From: Acanthornis magna
Taxonomy: Eukaryota > Chordata > Aves > Passeriformes > Acanthizidae
NCBI GenBank assembly: GCA_036785705.1
Contig: JAWUZG010000051.1
Location: 15,466,501-15,530,500 of the forward strand
Direction: 5' to 3'
Length of the DNA: 64,000 nucleotides
The notes beneath the pieces were generated by a model, which did no database searches, was not told the origin of the DNA, and saw only the letters and a program-made list of their open reading frames with translations. Numbering within the stretch: the first letter of the stretch is position 1; each line of letters begins with the position of its first letter. Made by a program: the position numbers and the translations under genes. Positions 1 through 13,269 of this stretch are shown one piece after another.

Positions 1-1871
1 TTCTGTGTAAATGTTGGCTGTATGCTGCAGGAGTTGCATCCCTTGGGCAGCACCTAGTCAGTGTCTAGTGCCAATGGCATCTTCTACAAGTGGGAACAGA
101 AATATGGACTGGGGAGCAGTCTGGCAGGCTTAGGCCTGTTTTATCCAAAGAAATCGATTGCAGTTCTTCTTTCACTGAACAGCACTATTGTGTGGTCTTT
201 ACAAACTCAGCTGGAAAAAACACTGAGCAGTTTCCATGTGAAGGCTGTGCAACAGAGTGCTTGTCAAGTATGCTCAGGGTGTGGCAAATTTCTTAAGGAT
301 TAAGAAGAATCAGGAAACAGTCTTATCAAGTTTACTTCTAAGATTTCTGGCCTCATTGAATTCCCAGTTCCTGTTTCACTTGTTGATAGCTTTCCAAAAT
401 CTTTATCACCTGAGCTGAACTCTGCAGTGTGTGGGGACCAGCTCCCTCCAACCCTATACTTGCTTAGTCATTCAAGCTGAGTAGAGTGTGGCAAATATTA
501 TCAAAACAAGAGTAGCACTTCACAAACACTGTGATATCTCTATGTATTAGTAAGATATATAAAGATTAAGTCCCAGGTGTCACGTGTCTTAATTTTTACA
601 GAGATGCTCTAATTTATATGGTAAATTTAGAAACTTTGTCTTGCTGTGTTTAGTGTATTTAAACCTGTCTCTGTCAACGCCAGCAGTCTCTCCCGAAATA
701 CCAAAAAAAAAAAAGTTTGAGAGGGGTAAATTGAAGTGACAGGCTACTGGAATAAGACTGTTTAAATTAAATTAGTGAGTCTTTTATAAAGGAGCAAAAT
801 TAAGTACACTCACCTGCAGGTGATGGTTTGTTTCTGTGTGCCACCAAAAGCAGAGCAACTGCACAAATCAAAAGGTTCATTCAGCACAATGAATGAACAA
901 CACAATGGTTTGAGTCCTGACAAAGCCATGACCAAACTTTTTCCAGTTTTTTTTTTAAAGGTATCTAATAGTTTTAAGTTTGCATGGAACATGAAAATAT
1001 CTCAGTAAAAAAAGCATAGCTACATGAGAGTGAACTATATTTGAAAGAGGCTGACTATGGTGGATGGAAAACAGGTACTGTCTGTAAAAAATATGCCCAG
1101 AGGATTTACATGCCTCAACTTCTAGTGTAGACCCTTTCTGCCAATGTTCAGACCTCTTGAAGAGGTAAATTATGTCACTAGAGGACTATAAATGAAGCAT
1201 TTTCTGACCTTCTCCAAAATAGGTAGTTCACTGGAATTACTCTCCATTCAATATTTTCTTTACTCTCAGTTAAATCTTGTGGAAGAGTTTAATCTTTGAG
1301 CATAGAAGAGAGTAACTGATAATTCATAAAGCTAAAGCTTCAGCTATGTTCAGTGTTGGCTGGCTGCTCTGTCAATATAAATTTAAAATTAAGCCTGAAG
1401 ACTGATAAAACCTACATTATTTCTCTTTTGATGCTAAATTTGAAGTTAGTATTTAAGAGACATGGGTTTGCTTCCCAAATCTGAAACTGATTCTTTCCAT
1501 AATCTTTGTTCATTTGCTTTCTGTATGCCTAAATTTATTCAATCTGCCTCCTGAAAAGGGTGTCATGAAACTGTATTAGAAAGCAGTTTCAAAACCTGAA
1601 TTTTAAGTTGTAGGAACTTTTCTTTTTCATGAAGGGGTCCAAAATATCCCTACCTTTTAAAGGTATTGCTACTTATGTTACAGCTCTTGATTCCACTGAG
1701 TATTATTTCGATAACTGAGGTTTACTTTCAAGGAATTTTTTTCCTCAAGTTACTCTGGCTTCCAATGTGTAATGAAATAATGTATTTCTGAGCCCTTACA
1801 TTGTCCTAGTTGTGCTGCTGTTGTGCTGACTTGCCCAACCAGATGACACAGTACATATTATTTTTACTTAG
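1..1871 (+). other. USF3: USF3 intron (5' part of window)
   Basis: This is intronic sequence before the bHLH exon. The short open frames in it resemble no protein I know. The residues expected just upstream of ERHRKKK in USF3 are not encoded here, so the preceding exon is off the left edge. Apart from short A/T runs (for example about 703-714) I see no repeat or RNA gene. Confidence 0.8.
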
Positions 1872-1954
1872 TGGAGAGACATCGAAAGAAGAAGATTAAT
1901 GCTGGGATAAACAGAATTGGAGAACTCATTCCCTGCTCTCCAGCACTTAAGCAG
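1872..1954 (+). CDS. USF3: USF3 exon: end of basic region and helix 1
   Basis: The acceptor TTACTTAG precedes 1872 and the donor GTGAGT follows 1954. The exon is 83 nt, entering with two bases that complete a Val codon and then reading 27 codons, ERHRKKKINAG to CSPALKQ. It carries the Glu and Arg residues of the bHLH basic region that contact E-box DNA, and all of helix 1. It leaves in phase 0. Confidence 0.96.
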
Positions 1955-4900
1955 GTGAGTGGCCATCCAGAGGTGCATACAAGTTTCCTGTCAAATGTTC
2001 AAATGTTTTTTTGCCTGTAGAAGTATAATACTTATTCTACTGTTTGTATTAGGAAGAAGGCAAAACTGTCTGAATTAATATGCTCAAAAATATTACTAGT
2101 TACTAGTATTTTAAAAACAATTTGTAATAGAATTCCTGTTTGGAAGTACAGGGTCACAAGAATGTAGTTACACAGATTTTGAGTATTTTATCTGAAAGTG
2201 TTGCATATGACTGCTTATTTTTGTCATCTTTCATATAAGGGCTTGCAAGCAATTCAAAAATTGAAATTATAGTTTCAGTAATAATAATTACTGAAATAAT
2301 TATTTCAGCAATTAAAACACTTAATAGTAATAAGTAATATTAGTAATATTATTACTATTATAATAGTAATAATAATAGTAATTCAAGGCACTTAATAATA
2401 GTAATTTAAGACACTTTCCTTACAAAAGATGAAGCAAAACAAATGGTTTGAGATTGATATACAGAATCGTCTTTTTCAAGATAGAGCAATCCCCAGCAGA
2501 GACTGTTCCTACTGAACAGTAGAAGAAAGTAAGAATTGAACAAAGGTTTTGCAGGCAGAACAAGGATAATTTCATTAAAACATAATTGTGGATGGGTTAT
2601 TTTCTCTTCCCATATTCCCCAGTATGCTACTTTAAAAATCATGCATATATCTCCCTAGATAGTTGTTCCATGTTTATTTCTTTCTTAATAAAATATTTAC
2701 AAGGCAGTTTCCTGGCAATTTCATGTGATGTGTATGTTTATTAGTGAACATGAATTTTAGGCTGATCAGCAAGAAATGATGCTGGCTGTTCAGGATCTGT
2801 GGCCTGAGTATTATCTACCTTTGGATATCAGAAAGTGTCAGCTCCAGCACTGAAAATGTTATTCTCAGTGCAAAATCTCACACCATTTTAGGGTCAGTAT
2901 CACTCACAAAACCTGTAGTTCATCTTACAAAAACAACCAAACAAAAAAACAACCTCCAAGAAACCCAACCCAAACCAAAAGAAAACAAACCCTACCCAGT
3001 GATATTCAGAGAGTCATTCAACATAGCATATTTTCAAAGTAAAGACCTCTTGGGGTAAGCGCAGCCTCATCACTAATGGATTTACAAATTCTCAACCTTT
3101 CTCCTAATTTTATATATGTTTTCTTTTACAGAGCAAGAACATGATCCTGGATCAGGCCTTTAAGTATATAACAGAAATGAAAAGGCAGAATGATGAACTT
3201 CTGTTAAATGGAGGAAACAATGAACAGGGTAAGTACAGATGCTGCTGGGGGCTCTAGAATTTCTGTCCCTCACTTCTGCTATGTGTCTTTGTACTGACTA
3301 ACAACAAAGCCTGGATCCACAAACAGGAATCCCAAAACATTATGCACAGGAAAAATACATACAGGAAAAATACAGCTGCTTAGAATATCTTGAAACAAAA
3401 AGCCAACAGAATACCCAAGTGAGTGTTCTTGCACACAGCTATGAAATAATGAAGCAATTGCATTGTAATGTAAAGTAATTACAGAGCTTATAGGTGATGT
3501 GGCATCTTCTGGTAAATTCTGACCCAGTTTATTCTACTGTAGTGACCAGAATGATTTCTGACAACCTTCAGTTAGATTTTTTCATCAAAAAGATGAAGTT
3601 TCCTTCATTCATAAAGCTTTTTTTTTTTCCTTTTAAAAGCTGTAGAAGTTATAATGGCTTGTTTTATAAAATGTAATGCATCCTATAATATACTTGAATA
3701 GATGTGTAAAAGTACAGTGATGGAGGTATGACAGAAATAATCTCAGAGCTAATGTTGTGGTTTATGATTTTTACTTCTGTTTTATTGGGATTTTCCCAGT
3801 TTGGTGAGCCATCTCCCAAGTTCATTGCCGGTTTTTGTGGCTTTACACAAGTGCTTTGTATTTAATTTTGCCTGTAATTTTTAGATGTAATGAAACTCAA
3901 TTCTCCTGGAAATCTGTGCGATTATCAATTAAATAAAAACAGTTTTATTGTTTGCAAAAGAGCAGGGAAAAAGATTAATGTAGTTGTCTTTCCTTTAGGA
4001 ATTAAACTATTTTGATTAGCATTCGGTTTCATCTGAGTTAGTCCTAATGTTTTTTCTACGTAATTTGACATATCCTGCTATTGGTAATTAAATAGTCTGT
4101 GAAATTCATTCACTTCCCCACTCAGTAGAGAGACTTATCAGGATAAGAGCCTTCACTTATGTTGTGCTAACCATTTGAAAAGAACATATATTATAAACAA
4201 TTTACTCAATTTATTTCTACCAATTATTTCATTACCACATAGTATTTATTCTCTAAGTCATGTGGTAACATTATTTCATTATTTGCTCTGGTGCTCATGT
4301 AATGGAGTGCTCTCACTGTTTTGTAGCTGAAGAGATAAAAAAACTGCGGAAACAGTTGGACGAACTGCAAAAGGAAAACGGGAGATACATCGAGCTGCTG
4401 AAAGCAAATGATATTTGCCTGTATGATGACCCTACAATCCACTGGAAAGGAAACCTCAAAAACACCAAGGTCTCAGTTGTTATTCCCAGTGATCAGGTTC
4501 AAAAGAACATCATTGTCTATTCAAATGGGACTCAACCCAATGGAAATAACCAAGGAGCATCTGTTCAGGGAATAACATTTAATGTTGGTCATAATTTACA
4601 AAAGCAAACAGCCAATGTTGTGCCAGTTCAGAGAACTTGCAACCTAGTGACTCCTGTGACAATTGCTGGTATTTATCCCACAGAAAATAAGCCATGGTCG
4701 CAACCTACAGTTTCTCCACTGGCACCTGCTCAGACAGCTCCAGCAGGGAATGTTCTTGAGCTTTCCACCATGGAGAATGAGCGAGCTGTGCCTGCCACTG
4801 CTCCTGCCAGCTCACAGAGTACACCTCGACCTGCAACAGAACAGTGTATTTCAAGTAATGCGCCACAGAATGAGCAAAATCCCCCCACAAGTAAAAATTA

Positions 4901-7900
4901 TGAGGAGGGCACTACATCAACAAAGAAAACACTCCCACAGGGAACCAGCCTTCCTTCCAGTGCCTCCATGGAAACCTCCCAAGTTCAACAGGTGAATGCA
5001 GCTTGCTCAAATACACACAATTCCAGGAGTGACCTCCAGGAAAGGTGTGCCACTTCAACCGTGGACACAGCTTGTGTGCCACCTGTGAGATTGTCTGCTG
5101 CAGAGAGCTGCTCTTCTGTAAATGTCCTCAAAAGTACAGACGTGGTCAGCAGTGCTGGGACTCCTGCGACATCTGCAGCAGAAGGAGCTAAGGCTGTGAC
5201 AGCAATAAGCACTCTGGCTGCTAGTCCCCTGGAGAACTGCTGGTCTTTTTCAGGCTCCTCAGGTGTTGGCACTTCAGACTTGAAAAACATGAGTAGCCTT
5301 ACCCGGATGCCTTCAGCTGGGAACACACAGACCACATGGACAACTTTGCAGCTGGCGGGAAACACTGTTCAGCCACTGAGCCAAATGCCATCCGGGATAA
5401 TGACTGCCCTCCTAAATGAGCCAGTCAGTGGTGCTGGGACTGTGTCTTCTGCCCACAGCAGGCCTTTGACTACAAGTATCAGTTTGCATGCTTCTCTGCC
5501 TGGGGATGGCCAGGCAGCTGAACAGATTGTAGTTACCTTGCCCTCGTGCCCACCCGTACCTATACAGCCTTTAATCAGCCAGCCACAGGTTAAAGCTCAG
5601 GCTGCAGGAAATATCCTTCCATTAAATTCAGCTATGCAGGTGATTCAGATGGCTCAGCCAGTTGCCTCAGCTGTGACGGGAGCACCAACTAACCAGAATG
5701 TCATCATTCTCCAGCCTCCAAACCCTGCTCCGTGCCCACCCATTGTGAGAGCGGAAGTTCCCAGCCAAAATGTTAGTCAGCAAATTGTAATTATACAAGC
5801 TGCAAATCAGAATCCTCTTCCCCTCCTCTCTGCTCAGCCTTCTGCTCCTGTAAGAGTTCCCATGAACGGGCCGACTGCAGTCGCCAACCCCAGCAGCTCC
5901 ATGCAAAATGCCTCTCTTCCACAGACTTTTGGAGGGAAACACCTTGTCCATATATTACCAAGGCCATCTTCTTTGCCGTCTTCTAGCTCTACGCAGACAT
6001 TTTCAGTGACAATGTCCAATCAACAGCATCCTCAGACTATCTCATTAAATGGGCAGCTTTTTGCATTGCAGCCTGTGATGTCTTCATCTGGAGCTTCAAA
6101 CCAAGCCCCTATGCAAATTATTCAGCCCACCACGAGTGAAGATCCAAATACCAATGTTGCCCTCAATACATTTGGTGCTTTAGCTAACCTCAATCAAAGC
6201 ATATCGCAGATGGCTGGACAGAGCTGCTTGCACTTGTCTCTCAGCCACCCCACCAATCCTGCAACTGTCAATAACCAGATGGCTACAGTCAACTGTGTGT
6301 CATTACCAACTTCTGTGGCATCTTCAGTGCCTGCAGAGGTTTCGGTATTAACCAGTGCATCTAATTCCATAAATGCTTCCCCCCAAAAAGTGGCTGCTGG
6401 CTTGCCATCCACTGCAAAATCAAAAAGGACAAACAAAAAGCCAAGCACAAAGAAACACCAAGCAGTGAATAATAAAGTGTCCTGCCCAGCAGTTCCTTGC
6501 AAAGACACAGGGAAGGTAGACTGTGCTCCTGTGGAAACAGTGGCAAAGCATTCAAATGGCGAAGGGCCGCCTGAAAACACCGCGGCAGCATCACAGACTG
6601 TAACCACATCACAGGTGAGCGGCGTGGCTGCATCAAGCAGCGTCAGCATTTCTGACTCTCATTCCAAAGAGACCGTGAGCTCTGAACAGGCAGTGAAAAC
6701 CCCCTCTGCTCCTGAGCCAAGCATGGCAGAGGTGCCTGCTTCCTCACCGCTGGAACCTGTAGTGTCAGAGCAGCTGCTGCTTGCTCCAGCACCAGCCAAA
6801 GATGCTGCTCCTCGCCAGCAGGCCCAGGGATCTCAGAGCCAGCCAACTGCCTCTGCCTTGTCAGAGTCTCCCAAACCCTGTGAACCCCCCAACACCTTAA
6901 CATCCTCACGTAAAGAAATACAGGTGACACATTCACAGGCTGCTGGGGCATCAGCAGCACAGAGCAACACAGCAGGTCATACTTCCAAGGGGGGAATGAT
7001 TTCGGAGTCCTGCAACATTGCACAGGATTCCTCAGTGGTAATGCAAGATGCGGACTTGTTAGAAGGACAGGGTCTAAGCAAAATGCTGTCTGATCTCACA
7101 AAAGAAAGAACAGCTGTGGAAAAAACCTCTTCATTTACTGTTCAAGGGGAGCATTCTAATTTTCCTATGGAAAACTCTAAATCAGCAGAATCAAATGTTG
7201 ATTTGCCTGAGAAGCAGGAACTCTTGCTAATGAACACGGAAGGTGACACTCTCTCCCAGCATCACTCCTGCATCTCTGATCAGGAAGTAGTCAGTGCTTC
7301 CCTTATCACTAGCAGGCAGGCAGACTCCCCAATGTCAACCAGCTCTGGCAGCAGTCGAGGCTTCTCAGTTGCATCTATGCTGCCAGACACCACCAGAGAA
7401 GATGTCACAAGCAGCACCTCAACCAGTACCTGTAGCAGCTGCACATTTTCAGAACAGACTGACATTGTAGCTCTTGCAGCAAGAGCTATTTTTGACCAGG
7501 AAAGCCTTGAGAAAGGTGGAGGGGGAATACAGGTTAACACAAGGGATAGCATCTCTAAGTCTGAGGTTGCACCTTTGGAGAGAGAGCAACAGCCTTTTAA
7601 ACCTCAGTCAATGAAAGAAAACAATGCAGGGCTGCTGGAAGCACCACGGAACAAATTCAGTGCTCATGAAACAGTACAGACAAATGTTGACAGGCAGGTT
7701 GAGAAGCCAAGCTGCTCTGTAGGAGGTGTGGAAACATCAAACACTCCTTTGCAGATTTCCACTTCCCAGACACCCAGCATAACCAGTCTAAGTGTGAATA
7801 ATCTGATACACCAGAGCCGCATTGTCCATCCCCTGGTGAGTTGCTCGAGTTTATCCCAGCCTTCAGAGCCTGCAAGTGTCCCTGCAACTGTGAGCCTCTC

Positions 7901-10781
7901 CCTTCCATCTAGCACATACATCAATCCGTCTCCAGGACCTGCTCTGATGAGTGAATATGCTCAGGAACAACTGAATGCTATCAGGGCAAGCACCATGCAA
8001 GCTCCCCAGCTGCAGGAATCACACTTAAAGCAGCAAAATCACGAAGGTCGCAAAGACTCTGCCAAGAGGGCTGTTCAGGATGACCTCCTGCTTTCTACAG
8101 CAAAGAGGCAAAAGCAGTGCCAGACAGCACCCATAAGGCTCGAGGGGATGGCGCTGATGAACCGAACACCAGAGGGTATTGCTGATCAAACACAGATGCT
8201 CGTTGGTCAGATTCCTCCTAATTCATCCAATTCAGTGGCACCAGTGAGCAATCAAGGGCACGCTGATGGCCTCAACAGGTTGTTCCCACCCAACAGCAAT
8301 TTCGTAACGCCAGCTTTGAGACAAACTGAAGTTCAGTGTGGTTCTCAGCCACCACTTTCAGAGCAGCCTGGCCAGGCAGGGCAGCACTTGCAGCCAATTC
8401 AACATGTTCCTGCCCAAGGAATCTCTCACCTTCACAGTAATCACCCATACTTGAAGCAGCAGCAGGCTGGGCAGTTAAGAGAGAGGCACCACTTGTACCA
8501 GCTGCAGCACCACATCACTCACGGGGAAAACTCCGTCCATTCTCAACCCCACAGTGTCCACCAACAGCGAACAATACAGCAGGAGGTGCAGATGCAAAAG
8601 AAACGGAATCTCATCCAGGGGACACAAGCCACGCAGCTTTCCCTACAGCAAAAACACCACGGAAGTGATCAAACACGGCAGAAAGGTGGTCAGCCCCATC
8701 CTCACCACCAACAAATGCAGCAGCAGATGCAGCAGCACTTTGGAGCTTCCCAGCCTGAAAAGAACTGTGAAAATCCTGCAACAAGCAGAAACCACCATAA
8801 CCACCCTCAGAGCCATATCAATCAGGATATTATGCATCAACAGCAACAGGATGTTGGCAGCAGGCAGCAAGGTTCCACTTCGGAACACGTGTCAGGGCAC
8901 AATCAGATGCAAAGACTTATGACCTCAAGGAGCTTAGAGCAGCAAATGGTGTCCCAGGCCAGCATAGTAACCAGACCATCAGACATGACATGCACCCCTC
9001 ACAGGCAGGAAAGAAACAGAGTTTCCAGCTACTCTGCTGAGGCCCTCATTGGGAAGACACCCTCTAATTCAGAACAGAGAATAGGAATATCTCTTCAAGC
9101 CCCTAGGGTTTCTGACCAGCTTGAAATGAGAAGCTATCTTGATGTTTCCAGAAATAAAGGGTTGGCGATTCATAATATGCAGGGCCGCTTGTCAGTTGAC
9201 CACACAGTTGGCTCAGATGTGCAGCGTCTTTCTGATTGCCAGACATTTAAGCCCTCTGGACCCAACCCGCAACCGACAGGCAATTTCGATGTACAAGCTT
9301 CAAGAAACAGTGAAATTGGGAATTCTGTGTCATCACTCCGGGGCATGCAGTCACAAGCATTCCGAATCGGTCAGAATGCTGCACCATCCATAGAGAGGCA
9401 GAAGAGACTGCCCTACCAGCCAGTACAGGGTATTCCAACAGGGAATACCCTGCCATCAAGGGAAAATGAAAACACATGCCACCAAAGTTTCATGCAGAGT
9501 TTGCTCGCCCCTCACCTTGGCGATCAAGTCAGTGGAAGCCAAAGATCAATCCCAGAACATCAAAGGAACACGCAGTGCGGTGCCTCCTCCACAATCGAGT
9601 ACAACTGTCCTCCAGCGCGAGAGAGCGTCCACATCCGAAGGGATGGTGATGGCCAGAGCAGGGAAAGCTGTGACATGTCCATTGGGGCAATTAACACAAG
9701 GAACAGTTCATTGACTATTCCTTTTTCAAGTTCTTCTTCCACAGGAGACATTCAGGGTCGCAATACAAGCCCAAACATCTCTGTGCAGAAGTCCAACCCC
9801 ATGAGGATGACAGACAGTCATGGAACTAAGAACCACATGAATACACCCGTCTCCAGCAATATGCATGGAGTTGTGAGGCCAACTCACCCTCACCCTGCAG
9901 TTTCTCACGGAAACGGCGAGCAAGGACAGCCTTCTGTTCGTCAGCCAAATTCTTCAGTCACTCAGCGCTCGAGGCATCCTTTGCAAGACAATGGAGGTTC
10001 TAAAATACGTCAACCTGAAAGGAATCGATCTGGAAATCAGAGACACGGAAATGTCTTTGATCCTAGTCTTCCCCATCTTCCTCTGTCCACTAGTGGCAGC
10101 ATGATCCTTGGGCGCCAACAGTCCACAATAGAAAAAAGAGGAAGCATTGTCCGATTTATGTCTGATGGCCCTCAAGTGTCTAATGATAACACAGCCCCTG
10201 ACCAACATACTCTCTCCCAGAATTTTGGATTCCCTTTTATTCCGGAGGGTGGCATGAATCCACCAATAAATGCCAATGCTTCTTTCATCCCACCAGTCAC
10301 TCAGCCTAGTGCCACTCGGACACCAGCTCTAATCCCAGTTGATCCTCAGAATACTCTGCCATCCTTCTATCCACCTTACTCTCCTGCCCACCCTACCCTC
10401 TCCAATGACATTTCTATCCCTTACTTTCCCAATCAAATGTTTCCAAACCCAAGCACAGAGAAGCCGAGCAGTGGAGGTTTAAACAATCGATTTGGATCCA
10501 TTTTGTCTCCTCCCAGGCCTGTTGGTTTTGCTCAGCCAAGTTTTCCTTTGCTTCCAGATATGCCACCAATGCACATGACCAACACTTCGCACTTATCCAA
10601 TTTTAACTTAACTTCTTTGTTCCCTGAAATAGCCACAGCTCTTCCTCCAGATGGCTCAGCAATGTCTCCTTTGCTTTCCATTGCAAACACATCTGCTTCA
10701 GATTCTTCCAAGCAGCCCTCAAACCGCCCTGCCCACAATATAAGCCATATTTTAGGTCATGACTGCAGCTCAGCTGTATGA
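1872..10781 (+). CDS. USF3: USF3, bHLH transcription factor (3' part, three exons in window)
   Basis: USF3 (KIAA2018) is a very large nuclear bHLH protein related to the USF family. It is expected to bind E-box DNA and is described as a negative regulator of epithelial-mesenchymal transition. Three exons join in frame: 1872-1954, 3132-3228 and 4327-10781 (stop TGA). They start inside the basic region (ERHRKKKINAG), continue through helix 1, loop and helix 2 (CSPALKQ, then SKNMILDQAFKYITEMKRQ), and pass into a leucine-zipper-like coiled coil (EEIKKLRKQLDELQKENGRY). About 2,000 low-complexity Ser/Thr/Pro/Gln residues follow, with islands nearly identical to mammalian USF3, including the C-terminus HNISHILGHDCSSAV. 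The three exons encode 2210 residues. Adding the roughly 26 residues expected upstream gives about 2236, close to the human length of about 2245 recalled from memory. The start codon is outside the window. Confidence 0.97.
2273..2374. repeat. Nested AT-rich palindromes
   Basis: Three inverted repeats lie within about 100 bp. The first is TTTCAGTAAT (2273-2282) facing ATTACTGAAA (2287-2296). The second is the perfect 18-bp palindrome CTGAAATAATTATTTCAG (2291-2308). The third is a perfect 28-bp palindrome at 2347-2374 centred between 2360 and 2361. The surrounding sequence is made of TAA, TAG and TTA triplets, so replication slippage of a microsatellite could have produced them. A decayed small hairpin element is an alternative. 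Confidence 0.8.
3132..3228 (+). CDS. USF3: USF3 exon: loop end and helix 2
   Basis: The acceptor is TTCTTTTACAG and the donor is G|GTAAGT. The 97-nt exon reads SKNMILDQAFKYITEMKRQ and then NDELLLNGGNNEQ, which is bHLH helix 2 and the start of the zipper. It ends with one base (G) that joins CT of the next exon to make Ala. The intron therefore splits the HLH at its loop. Confidence 0.96.
4327..10781 (+). CDS. USF3: USF3 giant terminal coding exon
   Basis: This single open exon of 6,455 nt ends at TGA 10779-10781. The acceptor is TGTTTTGTAG at 4317-4326. The ATG at 4302 that opens the same frame lies upstream of the acceptor, in the intron, and is not the start. It encodes the zipper and then a disordered region. 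There is a Lys-rich patch at about 6421-6465 (KSKRTNKKPSTKKHQ), which may be a nuclear signal by inference. There are Gln/His-rich stretches at about 8340-8870 and many S/T/P runs. The final 250 residues are rich in Pro/Asn/Phe and highly conserved. The polyQ that is long in human USF3 is only three CAG codons here (8457-8465). Confidence 0.97.
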
Positions 10782-11398
10782 AAACTGGTAGACTGACTTC
10801 TGGTATGATGTGTTGTTTATGTATTTAAGAAGAAGGAAGTGGATCATACTGGCACCCCTGGGAGAGACCATTCATAGCATCACTGTTTATTTGCCTAAAT
10901 GTATGTATGTGGTACTTTCCATATTTATATACACATTGTGTTTCCACCCACCTTACTAACTCTAAAGCACCAGTGCCTATAGCAATGCTTACTTACTAGG
11001 AAACGGTAAGGATGCAACATTGAGAGCTGCGCAAATACTGGTTGTTGATTTTCCAACAATCAAGTTTGATGTCCAGTTGTTCCAAGGTAAGGGCCGCCCT
11101 CAGTAATACATGGAGTGAGAGCATCTGTATGGGAGATAGGAAACAAGTGCTACAGGTGTCAGTTTGTTCCTGATGTGTTTACCTGAAACTGCAGAGGAGC
11201 TTGAAATGGTTTGGGTTTCTATTTTTTCCTTTGTAAAATATCTTCAGGAGCCTCAACACAAGTCGAGTCTGTGTTAACCCAGTGCTAATTGGAAATCGCG
11301 TTTGTTGCGCAGCTTTTGTGTGTTTGAAGCTTGTCACATGCACTTGACTTAAAGCTGACTTTACCTGGCAAAATTTCTGTGTGGTCCCATGGTCAGCA

Positions 11399-11404
11399 AT
11401 TAAA
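11399..11404 (+). terminator. USF3: Candidate proximal polyA signal (ATTAAA) for USF3
   Basis: An ATTAAA hexamer lies about 620 nt after the stop and is followed by T-rich sequence. It is a weak candidate for a short USF3 3' UTR isoform. Confidence 0.25.
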
Positions 11405-13269
11405 AATACTGTTTTAGGAAATTTAGATTTCTTTAACCCATGATTTTCTGTTTCTAAGAATCTTGTTTGGATCCATTTCAATAGTGGCTTCAGTTACTGC
11501 TGAACTCAGTCAATGCTTCAGTGTAGCTCATAACTCCTGGTGCAGTCAGCAGAGACAGCAGCCATGTTTGTTGCCATTTCATTGTTGGTTGCTGCAGATT
11601 ACCTCAGGGTGGGTTTTTACCTTGTTTAGCATCTTCTTAATATCCTTTTTTTTTCCCCCTCTACTTTTCTTTGGCCCATGCTCAAACACCAGCTTTCTGG
11701 TTTCTGTGAGTGACAGACGTTCGTTGTACCAGCCAGCACATGGGAGGAGGACAGCCTGTGGCATGCCACAAAATGAGTGGGGATTCCTGGGGGCACAGTT
11801 TTTACTTGATATTGCTGATAGGATTGAGCCCGAGTTATGGTACACATGAATGCACCTTTTATCTAAACCTGTGTGATTGTGGCTGAAGGAGGAACATGGA
11901 TGAACGTGGATGTGTTGAGAGTGAAACACACAGGAAGATATTGGGATTTGAGGAAGGGTGATGTGTTTGTAGATGCATGAGAGATGGAGCGAATGTGTGT
12001 GGGCTGGCTGAATCTCCAGTACTTTCATAAATTTTGGTCCCATTTCTTTTAAAGGAAAGGGAAGAATTAGGTAAATTTTATTTATTTAATGTCTCTGCAG
12101 TGTGCTTTTTCTCCAAACAGGGCAAAAATATTCTTCTTTTATGTGTTTGGAAATACCATTCTGGGTTTGATTCTTCAAACAATGTAGTAACTTCAGGTTC
12201 CCTTGCATGCAGTCATCCCCAAGCTTGAAATGCTTGTGTGTTGCCCACCAGTGCATCATCTTGTTGCTCCTGGGACCTGTCAGAAGCTCCCAGTGAGGGC
12301 ATGGGGAGAAGCAGGCTCCCTGGGATTTTTTGTTTTGTTTTTTGTTTCTTTTTCTTTGAAAGGTGGAAAGGAAGATACTCCTTCATGTCCAAGAACAGGA
12401 CCCACAATGAGGGACATAAAACAGTTTCCTTCAGCTTGACCGCCCAGACTTTGGTTTTGCTAAGCCCTTTTACACTGATCCAGGAAAGTAAGGAGGCTTT
12501 AACATGAAAAATAATTGGGCTGTGTCTGTAGTCTGTCCTGACAATGTCTCTGCTCTTGTAACCTGCAGTCTGGTGTTTTCCTGCACAGTGAAGTAAAACA
12601 GTTCTGATTCTGGTTGGGAATCATGGTTTGATTCAGGTGGAGCTTATCTTAAGACACTAAGTGGTGAATCAGTTCTCTGTTTCTTATAAATAATTGAATA
12701 TTTCAGTTCACAGCAAGGCAGCTTCTCTCTGCGACACTGCATTCACTGCCCAACTGGCAGCCACTGGCCTGTGCAGAGGGCAGAGGGTTAGTAATTAATC
12801 AGCTCTCAACCTCAAACCAGCTAAGCCAACTGCAGGTCTGGGTGTGCTCTGGTGAGACTCTTGACCAAAGGGTGCCTGTAGTGCAGTAGGTCTCAGAGAG
12901 TCTGCCTCACATGGTGAGGTGAGTTCCATAACAGGTGGCAGTTCCATGGGTTCTGGATGATAAGGATGGGGGGACTGAAGCAGCAGCCACTCTGTGCATT
13001 ACATACTTGTCTGGTCTTTGAGGAGGGAAGCAAACCTGCCCATTCTTGCTCTCTTTAAATGGCATTGTGTAAGCAGCAATGGGTTTGGCTTTCAAGACAA
13101 ACTAGTGAAAGATTAAGCCCTGGCTTCCAGTACTTTATATAAAGATGCTAATCCTGCTCATCATTCTAGACATTCACAGAATACCACATTAGTTTCCTCT
13201 GCTGGAAAAACACTACTTTATGATGTTTATAAAAACTAGAGAGAGCTTATAAACTGAAACCTGTTGCAA

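Larger units (their letters stand above)
1955..4326 (+). other. USF3: USF3 introns with AT-rich palindrome cluster
   Basis: Two introns, 1955-3131 and 3229-4326, flank the 97-nt exon. The first holds an AT-rich block of TAA/TTA-type repeats at about 2270-2405 with perfect palindromes (listed separately), and a CAAAC/AAACC-rich stretch at about 2930-2995. I see nothing in the second intron except a T run at about 3619-3630. Confidence 0.75.

Noticed and set aside
4302..4326. ATG at 4302 as the start of the 2,159-codon open frame
   Set aside because: It lies just upstream of the acceptor TGTTTTGTAG at 4317-4326. The residues before Ala (MECSHCFV) are not part of USF3, and the upstream bHLH exons splice exactly to 4327.
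6194..6649. 151-codon minus-strand frame and similar frames inside the USF3 terminal exon
   Set aside because: These are complementary-strand shadows of a strongly conserved coding exon.
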